64,000 nucleotides of DNA from Allobosea sp. LC85 (GCF_000735605.1 NZ_JPKG01000028.1:1-64000), one strand, 5' to 3'; numbered from the stretch's first letter, positions 36,349-48,067 are shown. The notes: generated by a model not told the origin, from the sequence alone. Program-made: numbers and translations.

Positions 36349-37710
36349 ATGTTCGACAAGATCCTGATCGCCAACCGGGGAGAGATCGCGCTGCGCGTCC
36401 TGCGTGCGGCCAAGGAGCTCGGCATTGCGACCGTCGCTGTCCACTCCACCGCCGATGCCAACGCCATGCATGTGCGCCTCGCCGACGAGAGCGTCTGTAT
36501 CGGCCCCCCGAGCGCCCGCGAAAGCTATCTCAACATTCCAGCCCTGATCGCAGCCTGCGAGATCACGGGCGCTGATGCGGTCCATCCCGGCTACGGCTTC
36601 CTTTCGGAGAACGCCCGCTTCGCCGAGATTCTCGATCGGCACAACATCGCCTTCATCGGCCCCAAGGCCGAGCATATCCGGGTGATGGGCGACAAGATCG
36701 AGGCCAAGCGCACCGCCAAGCGCCTCGGCATTCCCTGCGTCCCTGGCTCAGAGGGCGGTGTCAGCGAGGATGCGGAAGCCCTGCGCATCGCGCGCGATAT
36801 CGGCTTTCCCGTGATCATCAAGGCCGCGGCCGGCGGCGGCGGGCGCGGCATGAAGGTCGCGCGCAGCGAGGATGATCTCGTCGTCGCGCTCCAGACCGCA
36901 CGGACCGAGGCCAAGGCCGCCTTTGGCGATGACGCTGTCTATATCGAGAAATATCTCGAGAAGCCGCGCCATATCGAGATCCAGATCCTTGGCGACGGCC
37001 GCGGCCATGCCATCCATCTCGGCGAGCGCGACTGCTCGCTGCAGCGCCGCCATCAGAAAGTCTGGGAAGAAGGCCCCTCGCCTGCGCTCAATGCCGGCGA
37101 GCGCGACCGGATCGGCAATATCTGCGCCAAGGCGATGGCCGATCTCGGCTATCTCGGCGCCGGCACGATCGAGTTCCTCTACGAGGACGGCGAGTTCTAT
37201 TTCATCGAAATGAACACCCGCATCCAGGTCGAGCATCCGGTCACCGAGATGATCACCGGGATCGATCTGGTGAACGAGCAGATCCGCATTGCCGCCGGCG
37301 CGCCGCTCTCGCTCAAGCAGAGCGACATCGTCATCGAGGGTCATGCCATCGAGTGCCGTGTCAACGCCGAGCATCCCGCGAATTTCCGCCCCTCGCCGGG
37401 CAGGATCGCCTCGTTCCATACGCCGGGCGGACTTGGCGTGCGCGTCGATTCTGCCGCCTACCAGGGCTACTCGATCCCGCCGCATTACGACTCTCTCGTC
37501 GGTAAGCTGATTGTGCATGGTCGCAACCGGGCGGAATGCCTGATGCGCCTGCGCCGCTCGCTCGACGAATTCGTTGTCGATGGTGTCGATACGACCTTGC
37601 CGCTGTTCCGCACGCTCGTACGCAATCACGACATCCTGAACGGCGATTACAATATCCACTGGCTCGAGAAGTTTCTGGCCGCGGGCGGCATGGGGCCCGA
37701 GGGACAATAA
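36349..37710 (+). CDS. accC: acetyl-CoA carboxylase biotin carboxylase subunit
   Basis: A 453-residue ATP-grasp enzyme that carboxylates the biotin on AccB. The N-terminus [20 protein letters not shown] is the family start, hence ATG 36349; a GTG at 36316 overlapping the accB stop would add 11 residues. Motifs: the [12 protein letters not shown] loop, the glycine-rich lid [39 protein letters not shown], and [17 protein letters not shown] with metal-binding Glu residues and the catalytic Arg. Length matches (447-453). A stem-loop follows. Confidence 0.97.
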   Translation: MFDKILIANRGEIALRVLRAAKELGIATVAVHSTADANAMHVRLADESVCIGPPSARESYLNIPALIAACEITGADAVHPGYGFLSENARFAEILDRHNIAFIGPKAEHIRVMGDKIEAKRTAKRLGIPCVPGSEGGVSEDAEALRIARDIGFPVIIKAAAGGGGRGMKVARSEDDLVVALQTARTEAKAAFGDDAVYIEKYLEKPRHIEIQILGDGRGHAIHLGERDCSLQRRHQKVWEEGPSPALNAGERDRIGNICAKAMADLGYLGAGTIEFLYEDGEFYFIEMNTRIQVEHPVTEMITGIDLVNEQIRIAAGAPLSLKQSDIVIEGHAIECRVNAEHPANFRPSPGRIASFHTPGGLGVRVDSAAYQGYSIPPHYDSLVGKLIVHGRNRAECLMRLRRSLDEFVVDGVDTTLPLFRTLVRNHDILNGDYNIHWLEKFLAAGGMGPEGQ

Positions 37711-37724
37711 CTCCGGTCATCGCG

Positions 37725-37753
37725 TGCCATGCCCGCCTTTGGCGGGCATGGCA
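37725..37753. terminator. hairpin after accC
   Basis: A perfect 13-bp palindrome, TGCCATGCCCGCC and GGCGGGCATGGCA, with a 3-base TTT loop. The GCCATGCCCGCC wording recurs widely in Hyphomicrobiales intergenic DNA. No U-tract follows, so it may serve as an mRNA end-stabiliser as much as a terminator. Confidence 0.6.
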
Positions 37754-37872
37754 TCCTGCAACGGTCTTCGCCTCCCCTGTAGAGTCGGGGATGGGTGCGA
37801 CTGGATCGACCATGACGAAAGAGCGCAGCTTTCGCGTTTGACTTGGTGCCGCGCCCACGCTCCCATCTGCAC

Positions 37873-38547
37873 ATGAAGGCTCATTCTGCGCCAGTACGTT
37901 CGCCCGTGATCACGCCGGAGATCCTGCTGCGCGCCTATGCAGCCGGCATCTTCCCGATGGCGGAGAGTGCCGATGATCCAAACCTGTTCTGGGTCGAGCC
38001 CGAGGTCAGGGGCGTGATCCCGCTCGCGAATTTCCACCTGCCCTCACGCCTTGCCCGCACGGTTCGCGCTGATCCCTTCGAGATCCGCGTTGATACCGCC
38101 TTCGAAGAGGTCATTGCGGCCTGTGCCGAAGCGCGCCCGGACCGGCCGGATACCTGGATCAACACGCGGATCAGGGAGCTGTTTGGCGCACTTCACGGAC
38201 TCGGGCACGCCCACAGCGTCGAATGCTGGCGCGATGGAAGGCTGGTTGGCGGGCTCTACGGCCTGTCCCTTGGCGCAGCCTTCTTCGGCGAGAGCATGTT
38301 TCATCGGGCAACTGACGCCTCGAAGGTCGCCCTCGTCCATCTGGTGGCCCGGCTGAAGCGCGGCGGTTACCGCCTGCTCGATGCCCAGTTCCAGACCACG
38401 CATCTCGCCCAGTTCGGCACACAGGAAGTGCCACGCGAGGCCTATCGCATGCTGCTCGAAGCCGCGATCGTCCATGACGCGGAATGGTGGAGTTGGCCAA
38501 AGGGCCAGGACATCGGCGGCCGCGAGGCCTTGGCCGAACTCATCTGA
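37873..38547 (+). CDS. aat: leucyl/phenylalanyl-tRNA--protein transferase
   Basis: A 224-residue enzyme that adds Leu or Phe from tRNA to proteins with N-terminal Lys or Arg, marking them for ClpAP (bacterial N-end rule). ATG 37873 was chosen over a TTG at 37843. Signature blocks are [71 protein letters not shown] and [15 protein letters not shown]. Length is typical (220-240). It follows accC by about 160 bases and is convergent with the DUF2155 gene. Confidence 0.96.
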   Translation: MKAHSAPVRSPVITPEILLRAYAAGIFPMAESADDPNLFWVEPEVRGVIPLANFHLPSRLARTVRADPFEIRVDTAFEEVIAACAEARPDRPDTWINTRIRELFGALHGLGHAHSVECWRDGRLVGGLYGLSLGAAFFGESMFHRATDASKVALVHLVARLKRGGYRLLDAQFQTTHLAQFGTQEVPREAYRMLLEAAIVHDAEWWSWPKGQDIGGREALAELI

Positions 38548-38558
38548 GTTCAGCCATA

Positions 38559-38606
38559 GATCACGCTGCGTTTGGACGAGATCGTCCAAACCCAGAAAAC
38601 GTGATC
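38559..38606. repeat. palindromic element downstream of aat
   Basis: The outer ends GATCACG/CGTGATC pair and enclose a perfect 10-bp inverted repeat, GTTTGGACGA (38570-38579) and TCGTCCAAAC (38582-38591), with a 2-base spacer. The left flank TAGATCACGCTGCG recurs exactly 63 bases later at the next palindrome. Confidence 0.7.
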
Positions 38607-38627
38607 GACTCCAATAGTTTAGATCAC

Positions 38628-38659
38628 GCTGCGAAAAACCGTTGCCACTTTTTCGCAGC
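38628..38659. repeat. palindromic element, GCGAAAAACCG...CCACTTTTTCGC type
   Basis: Exact 11-bp arms GCTGCGAAAAA and TTTTTCGCAGC surround a 10-base loop. It lies between the convergent aat and DUF2155 genes. The run of A/T in the arms means it could act as a terminator for both strands. Sequence matches the family also seen after recG. Confidence 0.7.
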
Positions 38660-38676
38660 GAGCTTCGGCGCCTGCC

Positions 38677-39306
38677 TCAGTTATTGCCGGCGGGATCGCG
38701 TCCGGGAACAGGATTGGTCGGGAAAAAGCGCTGGCTCGGCGCCTGACGCGGCTCAACCGGTACGCCGCGCGGCGGAGCCACATCCAGGCGCTGCCCCGGG
38801 GGGGGCTGGGTGCCCGGCGGCAGTTGGTTGACGTCGCGCGGCGGCGTGCGTGACCGGCGTTCTTCCAGCGGTGGCGGCGCTTCCGGTTCCTTGGGGTCGA
38901 CCACAAGCTCGGTGCCACCCTTGCAGTCGGTCAGCCAGACGTCATAGATCGCGTGCTCGACGCCATGCAGGCCGGGGCTCGCGGCGTACATCCAGCCGCT
39001 GAAGATGCGCCGATACTCGTTGGAGAAGGTCACCTCGTCCACCTCGACAAAGGAGGTCGTCTGCGGGTTCTCGGTTGGAGGACGGGTCCAGCAGACGCGC
39101 GGCGTCAACTGCAGCGCACCGAACTGAACGGTCTCGTCGATCGCAACCTCGAAGGAGATGATCCGGCCGGTGATCTTGTCGAGGCCCGCAAAAACCGCCG
39201 TCGGATTGCGGATGCGGTCGGCCCTTGCAGGCTGGGCGACCATCAGGGCCGCGAGAGCTGGAGCGGCCAGGGCCGCCACCTTCGACAATCTGCTGACGGA
39301 CCGCAT
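38677..39306 (-). CDS. DUF2155 domain-containing secreted protein
   Basis: A 209-residue exported protein of unknown function. A signal peptide covers about residues 1-29 (cleavage near QPARA). The DUF2155 core follows: NPTAVFAGLDKITGRIISFE, LQLTPRVCWTRPPTENPQTT, EVTFSNEYRRIFSGWMYAAS and AIYDVWLTDCKG, with two conserved cysteines. The last 75 residues are a Pro/Arg-rich tail. The family is found in alphaproteobacteria near aat and NDUFA12 genes, as here, but no function is known. Confidence 0.85.
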   Translation of the reverse strand: MRSVSRLSKVAALAAPALAALMVAQPARADRIRNPTAVFAGLDKITGRIISFEVAIDETVQFGALQLTPRVCWTRPPTENPQTTSFVEVDEVTFSNEYRRIFSGWMYAASPGLHGVEHAIYDVWLTDCKGGTELVVDPKEPEAPPPLEERRSRTPPRDVNQLPPGTQPPPGQRLDVAPPRGVPVEPRQAPSQRFFPTNPVPGRDPAGNN

Positions 39307-39417
39307 CTTCTGCTACGAATCTCCCTTCCCGCCAGAAGACGGGGGCTGCGGCTTAGCACGGCAATCGCAGCGGAAAAAGGGCAGCCGGGCCACAGGCAGG
39401 CCCGCGGCAGCGGCACA

Positions 39418-39993
39418 TCACCGGCTCTTGCGAGCCCGAAAGCGGGCGACCTTGTCACGGTTGCCGCAGGTGCTCATCGTGCACCAGCGCCGCGTGTTGT
39501 TCCGCCCTCTGTCGTAGAACACCATTGCGCAATCATGGTCGGCGCAGTGCTTGAGCCGCGCAGGCTCGTGGTCGCAGACGAAGCGGGCGAAATCCAATGC
39601 AATTCTCGACGCTGCTCCGAGGCCCGGATCGGCCACGGCTGTGAGCGCGTAGCCCTCGTCGCCCCTCTGCAACTGGTAGCGCTCGTTTATCGGCCCGAGC
39701 AGGCGGTTGATCGCAGCTATCGATGCTTCCGGCAGCGGCTTGCCCTGCTGCAGCAGGTCAAAGGCCGGGCGAAGCGCTTCACGCAAGCCTTTGAGCTCAA
39801 AACCGGATTCAGGCGTCTCCGCCCCGCCTAGCCCAGCTGCAGTAAGCCACGCTGCCATGGACTGCGGCTCGCCGAGCAGATCCCGCGGTCCTGTCTCGGT
39901 CATCGGCGTGGTGTTGAGCAGATCGAGCCAAGGCCGGCCGCCCATGAACGGAAAGCCGCCCCGGAAATCATCGTTGGTCGGGATCGCAGGCAA
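39418..39993 (-). CDS. CGNR zinc-finger (ABATE domain) regulator
   Basis: A 191-residue protein with an N-terminal stress-response ABATE-type domain (FPFMGGRPWLDLLNTTP) and a C-terminal CGNR zinc finger. Likely ligands are C150, C155, C171 and C176 in the block ending RRWCTMSTCGNRDK. It is thought to bind DNA. The start appears to be a rare TTG at 39993 (GGAG sits 6 bases upstream; the next ATG would cut into the conserved FMGGR motif; a stop lies 14 codons upstream). It is divergent from the alpha/beta hydrolase gene, and repeated GGTTACG sequences fill the space between them. Confidence 0.85.
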   Translation of the reverse strand: MPAIPTNDDFRGGFPFMGGRPWLDLLNTTPMTETGPRDLLGEPQSMAAWLTAAGLGGAETPESGFELKGLREALRPAFDLLQQGKPLPEASIAAINRLLGPINERYQLQRGDEGYALTAVADPGLGAASRIALDFARFVCDHEPARLKHCADHDCAMVFYDRGRNNTRRWCTMSTCGNRDKVARFRARKSR

Positions 39994-40024
39994 GGGCCAC
40001 TCCGGCTGCCAGAGGTGAGCGCTA

Positions 40025-40099
40025 TTTGTAACCTCTTATTTATCAATTGACAGGTTACGCGTCAAATGACACCGTTGAAAACGAAAATGACAGGTTACG
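40025..40099. promoter_or_regulatory. operator-like repeats between the CGNR regulator and hydrolase genes
   Basis: The 12-mer TGACAGGTTACG occurs at 40048-40059 and 40088-40099, exactly 40 bases (about four helical turns) apart. The 7-mer GTAACCT at 40028-40034 is its complement, making an inverted pair with the first copy. The region is AT-richer than its surroundings. The natural candidate to bind is the CGNR regulator next door. Confidence 0.65.
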
Positions 40100-40167
40100 A
40101 ACATTGAACGATCCCCACCGTCAGTTTTGCCGCGCTCGCCACGTTTCTCATTCCTGGAGCCCCACTC

Positions 40168-41079
40168 ATGTCCACCGCGCAGCCCGTTGCACCCGTCCTC
40201 TCCCAGTCATTCGCGGTCCGCTACGGCACAGCCGAGGTACAGGGCCTCGAGATTTTCTATCGGGAGGCCGGACCTCGGGATGCTCCCGCCATCCTGCTGC
40301 TGCACGGCTTTCCGTCCTCATCGCACATGTTCCGCGACCTGCTGCCGCTGCTGGCCAAGGGCTACCGCGTCGTAGCGCCTGACTACCCCGGCTTCGGTCA
40401 CAGTTCCGCGCCTTCGCCGAGTGAGTTCACCTATTCCTTCGACGGGCTCGCCGAGGTGATCGATGGCTTCGCGGAGCAGGTCGGCCTCACCCGCTATGCC
40501 CTCTATATCCAGGACTATGGCGGCCCGGTCGGCTTTCGCCTTGCGCTCAAGCATCCCGAGCGCATCCGCGCGCTGATCATTCAGAATGCCGTCGCCAGTG
40601 AAGGCGCCTGGAGCACGGACGTCCGCCGGGACATGGAGCCGTTCTGGCGGAACTGGACGCCCGAGACCGAAAAGCCCTTCCGCGATCTGCTCACGGCCGG
40701 CGGTACGAAGTTCCAGTACACGCATGGCGCAACGCGGTTGGAGCGGCTCTCGCCGGATGCCTGGCGCCATGATCAGGCCGGGCTGGACCGCCCGGGCAAC
40801 CAGGACATCCAGTTGCGGCTCCTGCACGACTATCAGAGCAATTTTGCCGCCTACCCGGCTTGGCAGGCCTATCTCGCCCGGCACCAGCCCCCCGCGCTGA
40901 TCGTCTGGGGCAAGAGCGACCCGTTCTTCATGCTGGCGGGCGTCGACTACCTGAAGGAGCAGTTGCCGGCTGCCGAGGTGCATCTGTTCGATGCCGGCCA
41001 TTTTGCGCTGGAGACCCATTCCGGCGAGATCGCTGAACGCGTCGATACCTTCATGAAGCGGCTGCCGAGGGTCGACTGA
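40168..41079 (+). CDS. alpha/beta hydrolase, haloalkane dehalogenase/epoxide hydrolase-like
   Basis: A 303-residue cytoplasmic alpha/beta hydrolase. The oxyanion motif LLLHGFPSSSHMF is near residue 50. The nucleophile is Asp116 in LYIQDYGGPVGF, not Ser: the QDxGG elbow is the pattern of haloalkane dehalogenases and some epoxide hydrolases. The likely catalytic His is H278 in DAGHFALETH. The substrate is not inferable; an ester is less likely than a halide or epoxide, since the Asp forms a covalent alkyl ester. It is divergent from a CGNR-type regulator that probably controls it. A terminator follows. Confidence 0.86.
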   Translation: MSTAQPVAPVLSQSFAVRYGTAEVQGLEIFYREAGPRDAPAILLLHGFPSSSHMFRDLLPLLAKGYRVVAPDYPGFGHSSAPSPSEFTYSFDGLAEVIDGFAEQVGLTRYALYIQDYGGPVGFRLALKHPERIRALIIQNAVASEGAWSTDVRRDMEPFWRNWTPETEKPFRDLLTAGGTKFQYTHGATRLERLSPDAWRHDQAGLDRPGNQDIQLRLLHDYQSNFAAYPAWQAYLARHQPPALIVWGKSDPFFMLAGVDYLKEQLPAAEVHLFDAGHFALETHSGEIAERVDTFMKRLPRVD

Positions 41080-41105
41080 CGCAAAACGAGCGCTTCCTTG
41101 AATCG

Positions 41106-41141
41106 AAAGGGCCGCCGGCGATCATTCGCCGACGGCCCTTT
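41106..41141. terminator. bidirectional terminator
   Basis: A 16-bp stem with one mismatch (AAAGGGCCGCCGGCGA with TCGCCGACGGCCCTTT) around a TCAT loop. A-rich and T-rich ends flank it on both sides. It separates the hydrolase (plus) from the NDUFA12 gene (minus). Confidence 0.85.
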
Positions 41142-41163
41142 GCTCAAACAGATCGTGCAGGCT

Positions 41164-41574
41164 TCAGCGCCCGGGCGTCCAGGCCTCGTAATCGCCCGTC
41201 GCAGGCGGGCGCTCGCCTTCGGCCAGGGTCGAACCCTGAGGACGATAGGCCAGCGCCGTTCCCGTCCAGTTCTGCTGATGTGGCTTCTGCCAGTCGCGCG
41301 GCTGATAGCTCTCCTCGGAGGGAGCGATATCGACGGTGTGGTGCAGCCAGCCGTTCCAGCCTGCGGGAATGGTCGACGCTTCAGCCGGGCCGTTATAGAC
41401 CACCCAGCGCCGCTGCAGGCCGAGCGCCTTGTCCTTCACCCCACCTTTGGTGCGGTAATAAGTATTGCCGAATTCGTCCTGGCCGACCTTCTCGCCGAAG
41501 CGCCAGGTGTGGAAGCGCGTGCCAATGGTCTGGCCGTTCCACCAGGTGAAGATCTGCAGCAGCGTTTGCTTCAT
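41164..41574 (-). CDS. NADH:ubiquinone oxidoreductase accessory subunit NDUFA12
   Basis: A 136-residue accessory subunit of respiratory complex I, homologous to mitochondrial NDUFA12 (B17.2), which is limited to alphaproteobacteria among bacteria. The sequence opens with LLQIFTWWNGQTIGTRFHTW, followed by GEKVGQDEFGNTYYRTK, RRWVVYNGPAEASTIPAGW and WLHHTVDIAPSEE. It acts at the peripheral arm of complex I. Related genomes often have it next to DUF2155; here two unrelated genes lie between. Confidence 0.93.
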   Translation of the reverse strand: MKQTLLQIFTWWNGQTIGTRFHTWRFGEKVGQDEFGNTYYRTKGGVKDKALGLQRRWVVYNGPAEASTIPAGWNGWLHHTVDIAPSEESYQPRDWQKPHQQNWTGTALAYRPQGSTLAEGERPPATGDYEAWTPGR

Positions 41575-42307
41575 GGCTCTCGTCCGCCGTGGTCCGCGTC
41601 GCGCGACTTATGGCGAGAGCATCCCGCCCTGTCCAGCCCACAGGAGGATTCGCGGTAGATTCGTCGGAATGGCGCCCTGCCGGAAAGCGCGACGCCATGA
41701 TTCGGTCACCTTGCGAACACGCCCCAGGCACGGTTCGAGGCGCGAAGATCACCTGTCTCCAGACACTTGGCGCAGGCTGTGTAGATGGCGCTTGCGAATG
41801 GTCAGGCGCGGCGCCCATTCACCTATGGTCAACCATGACTGCCGCGAATTTTAGGCTTTCCGCCGCCCGCGAGATCGTCCACCCTTCACTCCAGCGCACC
41901 GATTCCGCCCGTGATTCCGGGTGCTTAGCTGGCAGCTTGAAACTTATCCCCGGAACACACAGATACATACAAGATGTCGTGTCCATGGGGTTTGCGGCGC
42001 ACTAATCCTTGACGAGCCACCCCGGTCGGGACTAGTTTTTGTAGGTCGCGTGACGGCTGGCGGAGACGCCTTCGACACCCGCGAAAGAGTTCCCGGACGG
42101 GTCGAGGCGATCACCGCGTGGCATGCCATTACTGGCGGCGGCGAACGGTGACGTGCGGTCCGTCTGGTGGCGTCCGGAGTGCCGACGGCGGGATACACCG
42201 CCGCGGAATCCAGGGGCATCAAACCGAGTTGGGCTGACATCAGGAGCCGGTGATCAACCGGCCGCGCGGAGCATTTTCGCCCGCGGCATGCATTGGGGAC
42301 CAAGATC
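41575..42307. other. 733-base region upstream of nrdJ
   Basis: No supported gene. It contains the NDUFA12 promoter (minus) and the nrdJ promoter and possibly a long leader (plus). A candidate NrdR box lies at 41967-41982. The GC-rich stretch 42040-42290 can fold but no cobalamin riboswitch core could be recognised despite nrdJ being B12-dependent. Confidence 0.5.
41967..41982. promoter_or_regulatory. candidate NrdR box
   Basis: ATACAAGATGTCGTGT agrees at 12 of 16 positions with the general NrdR consensus (ACAC(A/T)ATATAT(A/T)GTGT, from memory). NrdR usually needs two boxes; no good second copy was found at the expected spacing, so this is tentative. Confidence 0.35.
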
Positions 42308-46036
<3,729 letters not shown>

Positions 46037-46116
46037 TATGCTGGGTGGAGCACCCTCCTCGAACGGAGGGGCAAAGCCCGCCTCAATGAGACGAAATGCG
46101 CAAAGAATGAGGTCAT

Positions 46117-46150
46117 CACAACGGCTGGCGGCCTCCCCCCAGCCGTTGTG
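46117..46150 (+). terminator. hairpin after nrdJ
   Basis: Perfect 12-bp arms CACAACGGCTGG and CCAGCCGTTGTG around a 10-base loop, 80 bases after the nrdJ stop. No U-tract follows, so termination may be weak. Confidence 0.5.
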
Positions 46151-46209
46151 CATCCTTCCGTGAATCGAACGCGTATTGGACGTGAGCGAGTGGATCGCGC
46201 GCGGGCGCG

Positions 46210-46820
46210 GAGGACTTCGCGCTGCTCATCGGCGCGCCGGGCAGCCAGGCGCAATTGTTGATGTCGACAGTTTATCTGCAGCTCGACGCGATCCCCTGAT
46301 GGAGGGAAGCGTCCTCCAGTCGCTGGCCCGGGACGAGCGTGTCGCCGCCTTTGCGCCGATCGCCTTCGGAGACGTCACCCGTGGCTATCCGATCATCGGA
46401 ACGACAGCGGCCGTTGCCACGCGCTGGGGCCACGTCGCACCGAGCGAGGGGCGTCTCTTCGCTGGGGAAGGCGAAGCCGTGATCGGCGCCGCTGTCGACT
46501 ATCGGCTCGGCGAGAGCATCACGCCGTCGCATTGTGTTGCAGGCCAGGTGCCACAAGCCGGGCGAGGAGGATGGGGACGAGGCTGACAATCGCCATGCCG
46601 GCCACGACTACATCATCGTCGGGCGCCTGCCGCCGCTCGGATCGCCCCGGGACTGTGCGATCCTGGTACCGATCGAGAACGCCTGGGAGGTTCACGGGCT
46701 CGGCAACGGACATGCGACAGCAACCGAGACGATCGGGCCGCCTTCGACGGCTTGCCCATGCCCGGCGTGCCCGCGATCGTCGTCAAGCCGCGCAGCGTGG
46801 CCGGGGCCTTGCGCGATTGA
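46210..46820 (+). pseudogene. remnant of an FtsX/MacB-like ABC transporter permease
   Basis: Pieces of the periplasmic domain of an FtsX-like permease occur in order but in changing frames. EDFALLIGAPGSQAQLLMST starts at 46210 and hits TGA at 46297. The next frame continues LMEGSVLQSLARDERVAAFA and IAFGDVTRGYPIIGTTA. Then HAGHDYIIVGRLPPLGSP and RDCAILVPIENAWEVHGL appear in the first frame, and finally PGVPAIVVKPRSVAGALRD ends at TGA 46818-46820. At least three frame changes are needed, and both the N-terminal membrane helix and the C-terminal permease helices are missing. It is a clear decayed fragment; no partner ATPase gene is present. Confidence 0.75.
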
Positions 46821-47005
46821 AGCGCGGCTGCTCCCTTTTCCCTAGCCAAGGCTAGGCTCGAACAGCCGCAGCGGGCCGAGGTGAAACGCCGGACACTTAA
46901 TGTTCGGTTAACGAAGTTGTCCAGCGACAGCAACGCAGGGTTGTCTTTGACCGTAATGAGCCTAACCTCGCGCTGCATGATGGTGGCATCCAAGGAGGGT
47001 GATCG

Positions 47006-47044
47006 ATGGCGGTCCGTAGCGTGATGATGATCAGGCATGCGTGA
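47006..47044 (+). CDS. 12-codon leader reading frame
   Basis: ATG 47006 stands 5 bases behind a near-perfect AAGGAGGGTG ribosome-binding site and encodes MAVRSVMMIRHA before a TGA at 47042-47044. The stop overlaps the ATG (47037) of the following 73-codon frame, so ribosomes ending here could restart there. It is too short for a product call; the strong site is the evidence. Confidence 0.4.
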   Translation: MAVRSVMMIRHA

Positions 47045-47258
47045 CGAGCGACCAGAGCGTCGGCGAAACCGCGCGCCCGAGTTTCCTGGTCGGCGCCCAA
47101 TCGTGTTGAATTCGGAGGCCGATTACCTTCGCGCTTGTGCGCGTGCCGCTGAGATCCACGCCGCCGCTGCCCACAATCCCATGACGGAACTTGAACTCGA
47201 ACGGCTCGCACTGGCAATTCTGACCTGGGAGCTGAAACGGGGTGGAAGTGACGTCTAG
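47037..47258 (+). CDS. small hypothetical protein
   Basis: A 73-residue frame with no family recognised. The first 25 residues are Arg/Pro-rich; residues about 26-70 are helix-forming (EADYLRACARAAEIHAAAAH, then LELERLALAILTWELKRGG). It has no good ribosome site of its own and overlaps the 12-codon leader by 8 bases, which suggests coupled translation. It is surrounded by non-coding sequence and a pseudogene, and no long frame competes on either strand with a recognisable product. Existence as a gene is plausible but unproven. Confidence 0.45.
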   Translation: MRDERPERRRNRAPEFPGRRPIVLNSEADYLRACARAAEIHAAAAHNPMTELELERLALAILTWELKRGGSDV

Positions 47259-47296
47259 TGTAGCTGCGGGCCTTCGGTTGACCGGCGCCCTGCCCC

Positions 47297-47358
47297 GGTA
47301 CTGGCCCGCGACCCTTCGATCAGGAGAACCGGGTCAATTCTCCTGATCGGCGAGTACC
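47297..47358. terminator. long inverted repeat between convergent genes
   Basis: An inner perfect 12-bp helix (CGATCAGGAGAA 47317-47328, TTCTCCTGATCG 47338-47349) is enclosed by outer GGTACT/AGTACC arms. It separates the small hypothetical gene from the VOC gene on the minus strand. It is probably a bidirectional transcript end. Confidence 0.55.
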
Positions 47359-47443
47359 AGGCGTAAACCGCGCTCCACGCGGACCAGCCCAGCGGTGCCG
47401 GCCCGACGAGTGCCGCAAGGGCCGATGACGTCGCACTGAATCC

Positions 47444-48067
47444 CTATGTCGGGAGCGGTTTGCCGGCCTGCTCCTGGACGATGTACTCGGCATACCAGTC
47501 CGGCCAGTTCTCATCATGCTGGCCGCCGTTACGCTTCTCGTGTTCGCCATGCGCGGCCGCCGCACGCCGGAGCGTGGCTGCGAGGTCCCTGGATGAGGCG
47601 AAGCGTGTATCACCCGCCTCCACGCGCCCGGGCAGACGGTGGGTGACCTCCTGCAGCAGCCATTCATTGCCGTCAGGGTCCTTGAACGAGAGCCACGACG
47701 CATAGCTGCGCCGTGTCGGCTCGGGTCCGCTGCGACGGTCTCCCTGCTCGCCGTAATGGTAGACCTCGCTCACCTCGGCTCCGCGAGCGGCGAGCGCCGC
47801 GCGCGCCGCCTCGATGTCGGAGACGATGAGATAGGGAGCCACCGTGTTGCCCTTGCCGAAGATGACAGAAGTGGGTGAGCCGGGAGGCGTGACCTGGATG
47901 ACTCGAAAATTGTCACCTGCAAAGTCGGCATCAAGTCGCCAGCCCAAGCCACCGTAGAAGCGCTTGGCACGATCGACATCCGAAACAGGGATGCTGACGA
48001 CCTCAAGCTTCAGGTCGGCCGCCAAGGCTCCCTCTCCAGTCTCGCTGCGCAGTTGAGTATCGCTCAT
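47444..48067 (-). CDS. VOC family (glyoxalase/bleomycin-resistance fold) protein
   Basis: A 207-residue protein with one vicinal-oxygen-chelate domain at about 20-145: VVSIPVSDVDRAKRFYGGLG, TPPGSPTSVIFGKG and YASWLSFKDPDGNEWLLQEV. The start at 48067 has a strong GGAAGGAG site. After the domain comes an unusual C-terminal extension of about 60 residues with a helical segment (SSRDLAATLRRAAAAHGEHE) and DENWPDWYAEYIVQEQAG. That second part is typical of a subfamily of uncharacterised VOC proteins. Enzymatic role unknown. It is divergent from a LysR regulator, with an operator-like repeat in between. Confidence 0.85.
   Translation of the reverse strand: MSDTQLRSETGEGALAADLKLEVVSIPVSDVDRAKRFYGGLGWRLDADFAGDNFRVIQVTPPGSPTSVIFGKGNTVAPYLIVSDIEAARAALAARGAEVSEVYHYGEQGDRRSGPEPTRRSYASWLSFKDPDGNEWLLQEVTHRLPGRVEAGDTRFASSRDLAATLRRAAAAHGEHEKRNGGQHDENWPDWYAEYIVQEQAGKPLPT

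Noticed and set aside
42030..42300. cobalamin riboswitch before nrdJ
   Set aside because: The conserved B12-box wording and surrounding helices could not be found by eye; not strong enough to call.
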